NCBI GenBank assembly: GCA_003342815.1
Contig: PTEX01000006.1
Location: forward strand, 1,619,338 to 1,683,337
From: Eudromia elegans
Taxonomy: Eukaryota; Chordata; Aves; Tinamiformes; Tinamidae
DNA length: 64,000 bases
Direction: 5' to 3'
How positions within the stretch are numbered: position 1 is the stretch's first letter; each line of letters opens with the position of its first letter. The position numbers and the translations under genes were made by a program. This document shows, one piece after another, positions 46,991 through 59,300 of this stretch. The notes beneath the pieces are model-generated. The model saw nothing but the letters and a program-made list of their open reading frames with translations, did no database searches and was not told the DNA's origin.

Positions 46991-49900
46991 CCAAGCCAAG
47001 TTCCCTTGTCCTAGGGCATTTGTGTAATGGATCATCACTTATCACCCACTGTTGCTCTGGCCATAACCCATGAACAGTCAGGACCGGGAAACTGAGAGGA
47101 AGAAATAGGAGGTGAAGGCTCTATGAATTTTGTCTGAAGGGTTGTTTATGTAAATATGATGCAACAGAGAGGCTAATGGAGTGGAGACCTGGGGTGACAA
47201 ATGACAAATCTTTCTACATTTTTAAAATATTGACCTATTGCACTAAGAGGAAGGTCAAACAAAGAAATAGAAAACATAGTTAAGGTTACACCAGAGGATT
47301 CTGTGGTCTCTCAAGGTCAGGAGTCTGTTTTCTTCACTGCACTCTCATGTCCATGCAGAGATTGGACCAGACAGTGACAGTGTTGGCTGCTCTGTGCGAG
47401 GCCACCAGAGTGGAAGGACAGGACTTCTGTCATAGCACTGGATGGTCCTTCCACGTCCCAAGTTTGTTGGCATCAAGGACGTACCATCTTGTATCACTTC
47501 TTGAGAAACGAGGCCTCCCGAGAGCTGTGGTGAGAGTGGAGGTTCCAACAACCCCGTTTTTTCAAGGCATCGAACCAAGAAGTGATATTTGTTCTTGTTG
47601 ATACAACTGAAGCATAAACACATGTTCTATCTGTAAACAGGGATGTGATGAGGCAGGTGTCCAGGCTGCCACGAAACCAGGAACTTTGACCAGGCTGAAA
47701 AGCTCCGGGTGTTTTTAGAGAGAGAAAGTTGTCTTGAATTTATAAATGCAGGTTGTTCTTTTAAGCAAGTTTTCTATATTTAACATAGTATGAGTGATAT
47801 GTGGTTTTTTTGCTAGGTGACAGCAAGATAAAGCAAATAAGATGTTTTTCAGGGAGGACTATGAGAAGACTGATTTACCCATCTGATTTCCTAGGCTGCT
47901 TTTGGTCTTGATAATGAGTGTGACTGAGATTTGGCAGAGTCTGAGGGTGACCTTTCACAATGGCCCTGACCATTCCTCTTGAGCTTCTGGACACTATATC
48001 AAAACCGTAGAAATATACAAAAAAAACTCCTCCCAGATAGTCATGAGCCAAATGACACGGTCCACATGCCTCAAACAGCTGGAGTAGATTGGGAGTGGAT
48101 GAAGAACGGGTGGAATGGACCAAAGCAAAGGAGATACTTCTAACCTGGCACCCTCTCCCTGTCAGTCACACAGAATCAGATGCCAGAAAAAGCAGAAAGT
48201 ATGGGAGAAGTGTGTAGTGACACATCCCCAAATACTCTGCTAGATGACAGCAATTTGCAGCTTGCAGTTTCCTGTGCCAGAGCCATGTATTTATTTAAGA
48301 GTCCTCAATGTTTTTTGTTTCTGTTCTTCCCACTCCATCCCTGTGTGGTTGCTTTTTGCATCCATGTTAACTTTTATCAGCCACAGTGTCCTGTAGCAGG
48401 GAGCTGCTGCAGTTTAATTATACACTGTCTAATATAGCACTTCATTTTCCAGTTTCAGATCTTGTGCCTTCTGCCTTCCTCTTCCTCTTTTGTGTGGGAA
48501 GATACAGCTTTTTCTTTCACACTCTTCCCCCATCCTCAGTGATTTAGCAGATCTCCATTCTCAGTAGTTCCGTTTCCAGTCTGGAGAGTCCTACCCTCTG
48601 TAGTCATTGCTCATCCAGAAGTTCTTCCATACTGCTGCTAATGTGGTAACTTGGCTCTGGACTTCTGCAGTTCTGCTGCCGCCTCCTTGAGATGATCTTG
48701 GTCTGTTCTCTTTTTCCCGTGTTAGAAATTCCTATCATTTAATTTGAATTTTCTGGTCACTTCCTTTCCTTAGGCGATATTTCCATACAGCCATCTTCCC
48801 AGGATCCCATTTAGATTCCTTGTTTTGTATGTAAACCATCCTTTTACATATATCTCATATGACTGTCACCTGCAGTTTGAACACCACCTTGCTTAGTCTC
48901 AGGTCACCGATAGAGCCATGGGTGATTCGGCATCATCATCATCATCATCAGGGCTGCTCGCCAGGGCAAGGGCACAGTGACGGAGTTCAGAGTAAATGAT
49001 GGACAAGCTCCTGGGAGGATCTGCCCACATGCGTGTCCCCCTTTCAGAGGTCAGCCAATCTCCACCGTTAGTTTTTGCAAGCATGAATGCAATTTGTGGG
49101 GTGAGATATTTCTGGGCAGAAGTGGAGGGAGTGGATGCTGTCCCCCGTCAGGTCCCACACGCCAGACACTGCACTCTTTGTCCCACCAACCCGTGTCTCA
49201 CAGCCAGGATACACAGGGCTTGTCCGTTAGAAACACAGAGCAGCGAAGACTGGAGCCGCTGGAGTGTTTTAGGAAGAAACAACCGGTCTGCTCGACTGCC
49301 ATGCCAGAAGAACGGGGCTGGGGCCCTCCTGGAGAGCCAGCTCACACAGCTCAGGGGTCTGTCTGGCACGATTTCTGTTATGTTTCTCTTGCCTGCTCGG
49401 ACACGATGGAGCCGTACAGGGAGAGGCCAGGGAACAGGCTTCCAGAGGAGCAGGGCTGCTCTAGAGAGGGGACAACTCACACTCCTGCTCGCACCAGCAC
49501 CTCGCGGCGCCGCGGCCGCCCCTTTCGCGGGGTGTCCGTTTGCAGACCTGGCTTTTGCTGATGGGTCTGTGTCTGCCGGCGTGGAAATCCTGTCCTGGAG
49601 AGCACTGCCTGCAGGCACTGGCCTCTGTGAAGGCTGAGGTGCAGAGGGAGCATTCACCTGCCTTGTGCCTCTGCGATAGTTTTACACTGGGATCTGCAGA
49701 GCAGATGAGCATGTTCCTCAGATGTGGCTCTGTGGGAGTCTCTGCTGCAAGCAGAAACAGCTGCCAGGCTTGCCGAACCCTCCATGTATGTGCATATGAG
49801 TGTGTCCCCCACCACTCCTTCCTCCTCCTCCAAGTCACACTTGAGCTTTGTGTTCGGAAGAACAGGCAGGTTCTCCTTGTTGTCCTGAATGTTTTGAAAT

Positions 49901-51895
49901 ATATTTTGTAAGAATTGCAGGGAGATAAAGACACAGAAACAGACACGATGCTGTGACTGCTGCCTTACACTGGCAAAACTCTATCAGCAGTGTCATGGGC
50001 AGCCCACAGCAGCAGTGCTGCCCCCATGATGTTGGCCTTTCCACCTATTTTCAACTGTCCTGACTTTTGTTCACACTGTTTCTAGCAAACAGGCTTTGAA
50101 GCAAAAGTTGGATGCATGCAGAGGGAGCTCAAGCTTGTTTCCCTCTTGAGATTTTTTTTTCAATTGAAAATTTGATATCCAAGAGCGACAGGTTGTGGCA
50201 GCCAGGAATTGGGCCTGTGGAAGAGGAGATGATCCGAAAGCAAGGCAAGATGCTTAGGAAAGCAAGAAGGGGTCTAAGTGATGGGCTGGAATGTAGAGAG
50301 AATGAGAAACAGGCAAGCCATTAGAAAAGTATAAGGGAGGATAGAAGGAGAAGGGAGGGAAGGAAGAGAGATGAAATAAAAATAAAGACGATAGCTAATG
50401 CTTCAAGAAAGCACAGAACTCATGACATAAATGTCAACTGAGGAAAAATTTCAAATGCTTCTCTATTTTTCTTTTTTATTTATGTTAGACAAACACAGTT
50501 GTTGCAGTTGCTGCGGGGAAACGACCCAGCTGTGAGTGGGAGGGAGCGCACATGTCTGGGTGCGCGGCTCTTGTGACCGTCACCCTCTCCCGGTGTGTGC
50601 TGTGCAGCGCTGGTGTCTGAGCTCCGTTCCCATAACAAGCTTCAGGAAACTTTGTATTCGGTAAAATGGTTTCAAATGTCACTTTTCTGGTCTTAAACCA
50701 GTAGGTTTTCTTCAGGTGGGAGCCCTGGGATTCAGTGATTCAGACAAGTGTGGAGTTGGGCTGCCGGTGAGGTTGGGGATGCGGTTCTAGTTACTCCCTG
50801 CTAGTGTTAATCCATGCTTGCTTTGCAGATGAGTTTTCCTTGACCAGTGACAGTGACTTTTTTCTGCCTCTTCTATTCCATGAAGTATTAAAAATTCGCG
50901 TGTTCCCATCTGGAGAAGACAGTTTACAGATGAACTAAAAATGATAAGGCTGTGATATCTGACCATCAGCCAAACTGGTCTCTGCTGAAGAAAGAGATGA
51001 GTGCTCCAGGAAGAACATTAAGCCCTGAGGTAAATTAGCTAGCTGGAGTTAACCTTATAGGACATTTCTGCAAGATTTAATGGCCTTCTCCACCCTAATC
51101 CTTTCCTAGGGCAGGCAGCTGGAATGTGATTCCTGGGTGATTTGGCCAATAAACCCCATTTTGACCCTGCTACAGGTTCAGTTTGTGATACTCAGAAGGA
51201 CTCATTTGGCCAAGCGTCGTCTCCGGGACTGCACCGGATAAAAGCCCACAGGGCTTCTTTTGGGCTTCCTTCCTGCTTCACTTAGTGCAGACTGCCCGAG
51301 GACAGGGCACATGGACCCCTGCTGCTCCCCTCTAATCCTCAGCATCCGATCCCTACGAGGTCCTTCCCACCTCTGGCAGGTTCCTGCAGGCCTTCAGAGC
51401 CATGGGAGCCAGGAAGGGTCTGGACATGCCAGTCTCTGGTTTGAAACGCTAAGGGGCTGGCAGGGTGCTGGCCTACCCAGGACCATGGGGTCATGACTCA
51501 TGGGGTCATGCTGGCTCAGCACCTTTGCACCTCACTGGCCAGGGAAAGAGAACTGAAAAAATGTCCCAGATTTCCCTCTCCTTAGGGTTTCAGTCTCAAA
51601 GGGCCACCTGAGGACAAATTCCAATTGGTATCTGCTGGCACATGTGGGTGATGACAAATTTGTAATCACGGCCTTCAGGAACCTATATCTTTGAAAAAAA
51701 AAGAATCCATAGGGAGTCTGGGAGCTCGAGGCCCTTTGCTGTCAGGGAAATCAGTTTGGGCCAGGGTGTCTGGCAGTGGGTGGGTGTTGCAGACATCCCG
51801 GCTTGGTAGAGGGTAACAGGAGGGCACTGACATGGTCAGAGGAAACTTGCTGTTGAATCTTGTGATGTTAGTTTGGCAGTTTTGGTGAAGGTCAG
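46991..51895. other. Intergenic DNA, no gene recognised
   Basis: Contains a (CAT) microsatellite (48931-48950) and a small CpG-dense spot with a NotI-type site (about 49,495-49,535). A splice-acceptor-like site with a 36-codon open frame occurs at 50829-50938 (tttgcag, ending in TAA). It is too short to call. Confidence 0.5.
48931..48950. repeat. (CAT) trinucleotide microsatellite
   Basis: Six and two-thirds perfect copies of CAT. On the minus strand it would read as a run of Asp in a short, otherwise unsupported frame. Confidence 0.9.
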
Positions 51896-52447
51896 AGGCC
51901 TTCAAGCAAAGGAGAAGTGGAAAAGTGAAATGGGGTAGGCCAACAAATTGGAAAAATGCAGAATCATCCATGGAGGAGGCAGTGACAGTGACAGTTGAAA
52001 CCAAAGAGGAAGTAAGTTTTGGTCATAGAGTTATAGACTCTTTACAATAAAAAGATGTTATAAAACTATTAATTTTTGATCTGTGGGACTGTTCTTTCTG
52101 TTTTTATCCAAACATGACTGTTTCTAAGAATAAGGACTGCAGCACTTTGGGAGCCCTCAGGTACATAGCAAATAAGTGGAGTGTAGCTGGTCACTCTGGA
52201 CCATGGTCTCATCCAAGTTGACTCTCTGTTTTACATGCAGGGAAACAGCAAGGATTTTAGGATCAACCTCAGCCCAGGCACGGCAAGAGCAGCCCTACCA
52301 GAGCAGACCAAAGAGCTGTCTAAGCTGGCACCCATGTCCAGCAGTGGCACAAGGCTGCATAGGAAAGCTGTGGGCAGCAACATGCAGTGCCTAGCTGAGA
52401 GCACCCAGAGCGAAGGGGACTTGTCCACGCTCAAGAAATTCCTTTAG
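51896..52447 (+). other. Candidate pair of exons of an unidentified gene
   Basis: Segment 51896-52011 is open, lysine- and glutamate-rich (ending VTVTVETKEE), and followed by the strong donor gtaagt. After a 229-nt intron, the good acceptor ttttacatgcag opens 52241-52447, which continues in the same phase (0) for 68 codons to TAG (GNSKDFRINLSPGTA... LSTLKKFL). The phase match and donor support a real terminal exon pair. The first acceptor is poor, no domain is recognised, and no upstream exon was found, so chance remains likely. Confidence 0.2.
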
Positions 52448-54948
52448 ATGAAGCTGTCCATGAGTATAAATGGCCCAGCCTTCAAGGCCACCGACTCAGG
52501 AGATAATGTAGGGATCTAGCCCCATCACAAATTTAGTTATAGATGCTGAAAGAGGTGGTGCAGGAGGACTGAAGAAGAACATAGAGATGGTGGTGATGCA
52601 TGACGACAGTGTCCTTAGATAGAAGCCCTGGACGGAGTATGGTTCAGTAGCACTGGGACTGTCTGTGTGGTGTGTGGTTAAATGACTTTGCATGGGATGC
52701 CCGTTCCTCGTGTGCACTGCTAGTTCTTTTAGGCACAACAGCTAAAAGACCACCACGAGCAATAGTAAAATACAGTTGCATGCAGGTGTCCAGGTGTCCA
52801 GGGAAGGGGGAAGGAATGGAACACACACACAGAGAGACACACAGTGAGATTCCTCTGCCACGCTCAGGCTCCAGCAGTGTGCAATGCAGTTACTCCCTAA
52901 GCCAAAAGGAGACATTTGCATCTCAGCACCACTGAGTTTAGAAGGGTGGAATGGCAAAAGGCTGTTCTCCATTGCCCTCCTTCCCTAGAGCACAGAGACA
53001 ATAAATATTCAGCACTGTACTGAGACCCTGGGCACAGGGGGCTATTTAAATAGGGGGTTGCTCCATGGGGGAACAAGGTCAAATACTTCCTTCCCTCAGC
53101 AAAACATCCTTGTGGCTTGCATCATTTTGAGAATAATTCGATTCATTCCAGGGGTATTGCTAGGCATCTGGCCTGAAAAAAGTACAATCTACTTCTTCAA
53201 GTTATTTTCTTTGGCACAACTCGATTCTGTTGTTTGTGTCATGAGACGAAAACATGTTTTAAAGGCTGCAGGGAAATGCTTTGAACTGGACACTTAGGGT
53301 AGACAAGATGATATTAAAGGGTTTCAAGCTCTGTCCAAGCTTATCTACATGCTTAAATCTATGCAGAAAAAAAGACTAAAAATCTGACTTGTCTGGTTAA
53401 AGTTAAGTATAGATGTAACAATAAGCACCGTACTATCTTAATTCAATTTATGAGATTTTGGCTGAACTAGACATGCCATTTGCTTTTAATTTCTCTTGAG
53501 AACCTTATGAGAATTGAGATTGCCAAAGTAATACTTTCCTGTAATGAGGAGAAATTAAAGCAAACAGACGTAAGCAAAGCAAACACAGTTTAACTATTTG
53601 GAGGACAGCCAGTAAAAATAGAGGCTGGTGTCATAATTCCTCGCTTGGTGTGTGCTGACCTGGTAGGAACACGCTGTGGCTATCAGCTGAACTGTGGCAT
53701 GGTGAAATCTGCTCTGCAACACTGCAGGAGACAGGCACTTGACAGCTCCGTTAATGCTTGAAAAGTGAGTTTTGCTAGGCACCAAGCCAGCCTAAGCATC
53801 ATAGTCCCTTCCCCAAAGAGTTGCGGGCTCAAAAGCATATTAGAGCACAGTAGCACATTAAGAGAGAGTAGTAAGAGAGCAGAGGGCAGAGGGAGTTTGA
53901 GTGCCAGGGTTCATAGGGGGGAGATATATATATATTCCTGGTCTGAAGAAATTGCCATCTCTCTGGCTTCCATGTGCTTGCAGTTTTCCTACAGTTGATG
54001 GCAAGGAGCCTTTAATCAGCCTCCAGGACCTGCAGAGAAATGGCTGTTTTCATTTATCAGCAAATTCCAGTCACTCCTTTGCGAATAAGTGCGTAGGGTA
54101 TGACAGCAGTGGGCTGAACCGTGTCACCGGAGGTCAGGTCTCCGTGGGGCAGCTGCACACACGCCAACGGGGCAGAGATAATGCAGCACCTCGGACCTGA
54201 GCAGTCCTGAAGCAGAGGCCTGAGGATGGGGCAGGTTTTGCCCTGGGCGTTACACCACCAGGGCCTTCCTGCACACGTCTTTGCTCTGATAGACCACGAT
54301 GAGCCTCTCATGCTGGCTCAAGTCAAAGGTGTAGCTGCTGCCTGGGGTAGGTCAGCAGAGGTTTCTCCTTCTTCACGCTGGCCAGCTGCCATCTCAGAAG
54401 TTCACACTGTGCTTCTGTCCCCCACAGTATGATAAGGGAGAAGGAAAAATCTTCTTTCCAGAGCTGCTACATACCTCTGAGACCAGCTTTGTGTTTCCTT
54501 GACACTAGGCTTTAGGAAACAGCTTGTTGAACGTATCTTCTTATAGCGAGGCTCTCAGCACTGCCTCAGACCTAGGCAAGATGAACATGAGCTCTCCAGT
54601 GCCAAGTGTCCACCCTACACATATCTCATCCCTAGGTTTGTTTTCATTACTGGCAAGGCTGAACTTTTGTTGGAAGCAAGTGAGATAACAACGTTATTCA
54701 GGGCTATCAGCAGGGATGGATGTGGCTGAGCGATGACTTGGCTCTCCATCGTATGGTGTTGCATGTGTCTGGCAGTGAGTGTGGCTGCTGGAGCAGTGCA
54801 GGGATCAGTCCTGGATGGGAGTGGTGATCTTGTGGTCCGGATGGACACGGGATAGCATTTGGATGAGTTGGCATAAGTCAGAAACGCTTCCATCTGCCTA
54901 GCTGCAGTGCTGTGCAACGTGTGTGAATGTTCTTCTGTTCTGTGTCAC
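52448..54948. other. Intergenic DNA, no gene recognised
   Basis: Contains a short CA/GA-rich run (52821-52844), an AATAAA near 53,000, and a TA run (53924-53935). No coding signal is recognised. Confidence 0.5.
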
Positions 54949-55509
54949 CAGCAGGTCGAAGGACGGGATCCTGCCTCTCTCCTCAGCGCTGGTGAGGCCG
55001 CACCTGGAGTATTGGGTGCAGTTCTGGGCTCCCCAGTGCAAAAGGAACAGGGAGCTTCTAGAGAGGGTCCAGTGCAGAGCAACAAAATTAAGGGACTGGA
55101 ACATCTACCATATGAGCAAGGATTAAGCGAGCTGGGCTTGTTTAGCCTGGAGAAGAGAAGACTGAGAGGGGATCTGATCAATATGTATAAGCACCTAAGG
55201 GTTGAAGGTAGGGAGGAGAGGGCCAAATTCTTCTCAGTGGTGGCCAGTGACAGGACAAGGGGCAATGGTTGCAAGTTGAAACCCAGGCAGTTGCACTTCC
55301 ATGTGAGGAAGAACTTCTTTCCTGTGAGGGTGCCAGGGCCCTGGAACAAACTGCACAGAGAGGCTGTGGAGTCTCCTTCTCTGGAGATCTTCCAAACCCA
55401 CCTGGATGCCACCCTGTGCCCTGTGCTCTGAGTGTCCTTGCTGGAGCAGAGGATTGGACTAGATGATCTCTAGAGGTCCCTTCTAACCTTCTGTGATTCT
55501 GTGATTCTG
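54949..55509 (+). mobile_element. CR1 LINE 3' fragment, sense, about 560 bp
   Basis: The best-preserved CR1 copy. It has 'agcaggtcgaaggacgggat', 'cacctggagtattgggtgca', 'gagcaaggattaagcgagc', 'ttagcctggagaagagaaga', 'gtggccagtgacaggacaag' and 'attggactagatgatctcta', and it ends in ttctgtgattctgtgattctg, the terminal 8-bp CR1 repeats. The 174-codon open frame over it (54907-55431) is CR1-derived and not a host gene. Confidence 0.95.
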
Positions 55510-56169
55510 CAGCAATCCCACTCTCCTTCCTGCTGTTCTCTTAACTCTCTCTCTTAATGTTGAGACATTTCAGCCTGGCTACGGGAGGTAACAGCCAATG
55601 CTTGACACTCTTCATTAATCTCTGGAGTTCAGCTAGATGAAGGTCAGTCAGTTACAGCAGAGGGTATACACATGCTGAGCAAGGTGCTCCTCTGAAATAT
55701 AGAAAATGCCTTGATCTGGCAAGCGGTGGCTGAAAGAGGGGCTAGGATAGAGCTTCAGCCAACCAGCTCACGAGAGACCTCTGTTTTGTAGAAGCTGTGG
55801 ATGAGTGCAGGGATACATTGATGACAAGGTGGTGGTGTTTGTGGGACTGTTCACTATAGATTGCTCAAGGTGTATCTGCAGGGCAACCGTTCCTGCTGTT
55901 CCTGCCAAGGAGCAGGAGAGGAGGCTAGGATGGTCCCTCCTCTGAGTCTGTGCTGCATTTTGGCCTCAGACTGGCTTCTGTGTAGCGTAGAGCTGTGGCT
56001 GACAGCACCAAAAACTTTGCAGATTGACAGAGAAATCTGACTGAAAGAATGAAGGTTTTTGTCTGTGATCTCTGCTTCAGTTAATGGAAATATCTCCCCA
56101 AAAATCTTGGTGTGTTTGGTACTTCATGGAGGAAGGGAAATGATCTACTCCAAGCTTAATTATTTTCAG
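55510..56169. other. Unique sequence, nothing recognised
   Basis: No repeat, exon or motif worth naming was seen between the CR1 copy and the exon-like segment that follows. Confidence 0.5.
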
Positions 56170-56335
56170 GGTGGAAGTGAAATTGCGTTAAGAACTTCTC
56201 ACCACGTAGAAGCCATTCAACGGTCAGTTGATCTGAACCCTGACAATCTAGTGCTTATTGCTGACGGTGCGAATATAAACTTTGGCAACTGTGGCCCTGC
56301 CCACAGATCAATAGAAAATGATTATTTGCTTCTAG
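56170..56335 (+). other. Splice-flanked open segment, possible exon
   Basis: The segment is bounded by ttattttcag and tag|gtaatg and is open in phase 0 for 55 codons. The peptide is of normal composition and includes LNPDNLVLIADGANINFGNC. The frame is also open upstream, from 56059, and downstream to 56391, so it is one 110-codon open frame and the splice sites may be coincidental. No family is recognised. Confidence 0.25.
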
Positions 56336-59300
56336 GTAATGACATGTCTGCTAAATATAGCACCAGACATACTAACCAGACCATGGTCTGACCTTGAAAG
56401 CTGCATTTCCTCAGCTGCCAGTCATGGCTATACCGTCCTTCTCATGACCTCTGCCCCTGTCCAAGAACGCGTGTGGACCTGTGCTGTTTAACAGAGAGCC
56501 CTTGAGGTCACCCAGGTCCTGCCATCCTTCAGGTCTGGTGCCCACTGCCCCACAGACGTAGTGGAGATGGTTTGGGGAGCTGGAGCTGGGTTATGGTGCT
56601 GTAGGCTCCTGCTGGGAGATTTGACATGTCCCTGGAAGAGGATAAACCACTGCTTTCTGGTCACTTACGCTGCAGTTAGCCCAGGCCAGGTTAACGCAAG
56701 AACATAAGCGTAGTCATTTGTTTGTAAGTAATTGTCCACCTGAGAAGACCAATGCAAATGCTTGTGAGAGCCACAAACAAGGAAACACAAATGCCTGTTC
56801 CACTGCCTATGGTGATGTTATATCAGCAAGTCTCCCTACCTTCCTATATACAAGATGCCCTGCAATGTGTGCATGCACTTTTCCTCCCTGTTGTGCCTAT
56901 TGGAGAGTTTCTGTAGCTTCTGTTGGAGATCTACCACCAGAGAGAAGTATACCTGGAGAGCTCTGACCAAAGATCGGCCCCAGGATGCCTCTTCCTAGAG
57001 CTGGTAGCAGAGCACCCTCTCCTTTCCTTGTGGATTATCCTGGTTTTCATGACCATCCTCGGCTGCCAAGTCTTCTCAGGATATCTGGGCAAGGATAGTT
57101 TTCCACCCTGAAGCTCTCTGTATTCCCTCCTTAGCCAGGAGACACACCAGCCACTTGCTTAAAATAACAGTTGTTTACTTTCCTTAAACATGTCAGCAAA
57201 GAGGCACATCCTGCAGTGACTCTCTGACTAATGCTCTTTCCTTACAGGAGAGTAAAAATTGCCTTCAATCCCTTTGGGGACTAAAGCTCTTTTGGGTGGA
57301 AATCTTTAATCAGATTTCCGCAGGTTAAAACACTGTTAAAATGTAGTAGCAATACCTAAATAGAACAGCTACATATGCCTTTCTAACTGCTTTTTAACTA
57401 GTTACATCAACCTTTTTGGGGCTGATGCCCAACCTCATCCTTTTGGGCATGCCCTAAAAGCAGGACATCATAGCAATTTTTCCTTATCCATGAAAAGTTT
57501 CAGAACTAATGAGTCAGTTCAATTTGTGAAGTCCAAATGCTGGCAACAGAAGTAAGATTGTTACCTTTGTACCCTGATCTTGAAAAGATTGTAAAGTTTT
57601 CTGGTTATTAAATTATTTTGTACATTAAGTGGGAATAGCATGATTAAATTGTTGAGGTTCTTTAAGGTTGTTTAGCGTGAGAAGAAAAACAAATCCTCAG
57701 CATGCAATTTGTATTTTAGAACATTGTGAACTTGTGTGACTTGTGGTTCCTCATGTTTTCATTGAAGAAAAAGTTTGAAATTGCAGACTTTATTGCAGCC
57801 ACTTCTATCTTGAAAATGCCCCCGTGAAAAGAAAAATCCTGAATGTAGAGACTAATCTGCAATCTAAATTGCAGAAAATTTCTATGTGCTGATTCTCTTG
57901 TTGATAATTTTCACATTAACGTGAAGCAATTTCCATATACTATTGAAAACAGAAAATTCTTTCTCAAGTCAAGCTATATTGAAATGCAAGAAAATGGACA
58001 ATTAGTAACATTTTAAAGAATAACCCGAAGTCTGTGATACTGAATGTACATTCTAGGTGGTAGAAACTTACACTGGAAGGAGAAGGATTTCACACGTGGT
58101 CAGAAATGCTGTTTCCCTGCAGAAAATACTTTTTACCGTTAGTCTGAGAGTTGTAGGGAAGTGAGCGTTTATATGACGCATATCTGTCCATTTGTTCCTT
58201 CGTGTCTCAATAACTTTCAAGCCCGTAAGCCACTTTCAGTCACATTTGAGATCTCTCCCCCGGTGTTAAAGATATTTTTCTGCAGATTTCATGAAAATAG
58301 AGAAAGATTCAAGCCAATGCCTGAACTGGGGGAACCATTCAACAGGTTGTGCTGGCAGAGGGCCCTGGACATGGGCTGCCCAGCAAGAGCATGGGCCACC
58401 CCCAGGGCATGGAGAGAGAGTCTTTTGCCCTTTGAGGTAGAGGACAGGGAGAGGAACTGAAGTTACAGAAGTCACTGCAGGGAAAGTGGAAATCTTTTTT
58501 TTTTTTTTTTTTAAATTGTGCTTTCTCTCCAAGAAAAGCTGGCTTATGAAATTGTTCTGGATGGCAAATGAATCTGTTTTTTCTTTAAAAGCTGCCATCG
58601 TTTTCATGCTGTATCTGCTGATCTGGCAAAATGTTCCCCAAGTAAATGCAATCCGAGCTCCTTGAGAAAGTCCTAACACAGAGAAATCAAATCAAACAAA
58701 AATGGGAACTTAGGCAGTTCATACATTCCACAGTGCTACTTTAATCTTTATGGTATTTTAATGGATAAGAAGACAATCCTGAGTGGGATGGCTAAACAAA
58801 GACCAACAAAAGACTTTTGAGCACAGCTAGTGATATGGCAGGTATTTAATGGCTGCTCTTCCATCATCTGATTTTCTGCTTTGCTGCCTTGTTTCTTTAG
58901 GCCACCTCCTAAGTTTTTCTTGCTAATCTGTCACAGAGGTTATCTGCATTGCTGCTCGTGCCTCACAGTGTTTCGCTAATTCCAGCCTTAACAGCGTTAC
59001 CACTGGGGTCCTTGAAAGTTGCCAAGGTGCTTCCAAAAACTGGTCTAGCCTTCCTTGAGTGTGCAAGACCTGCCTTGGTTTGCTCTCCTAGGTGAGCAAC
59101 TCACCTGAACCTCTGCACTGAGAGCCTCCTCTCTGTTGCTGAAGCTGGTTGCTTCCCTGGGGCTGTGGCCTGCATGCCACCATGGCCCACAGCTGGACAA
59201 GGGTTAGATGCCACCTCATGAAGAAGGGGGCAGGCTGGCCGTGACTCTCAAGATGAGCTGGGGCTCAGATGTGAGAACCAGAAGTACCTTTGGGGCCATG

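Noticed and set aside
48996-49637. 213-codon + frame and overlapping frames
   Set aside because: The overlapping + and - frames are equally open and give no recognisable domain. Composition explains them.
54907-55431. 174-codon + strand open frame
   Set aside because: It is the translation of a CR1 3' fragment ending in the 8-bp terminal repeats, not a host gene.
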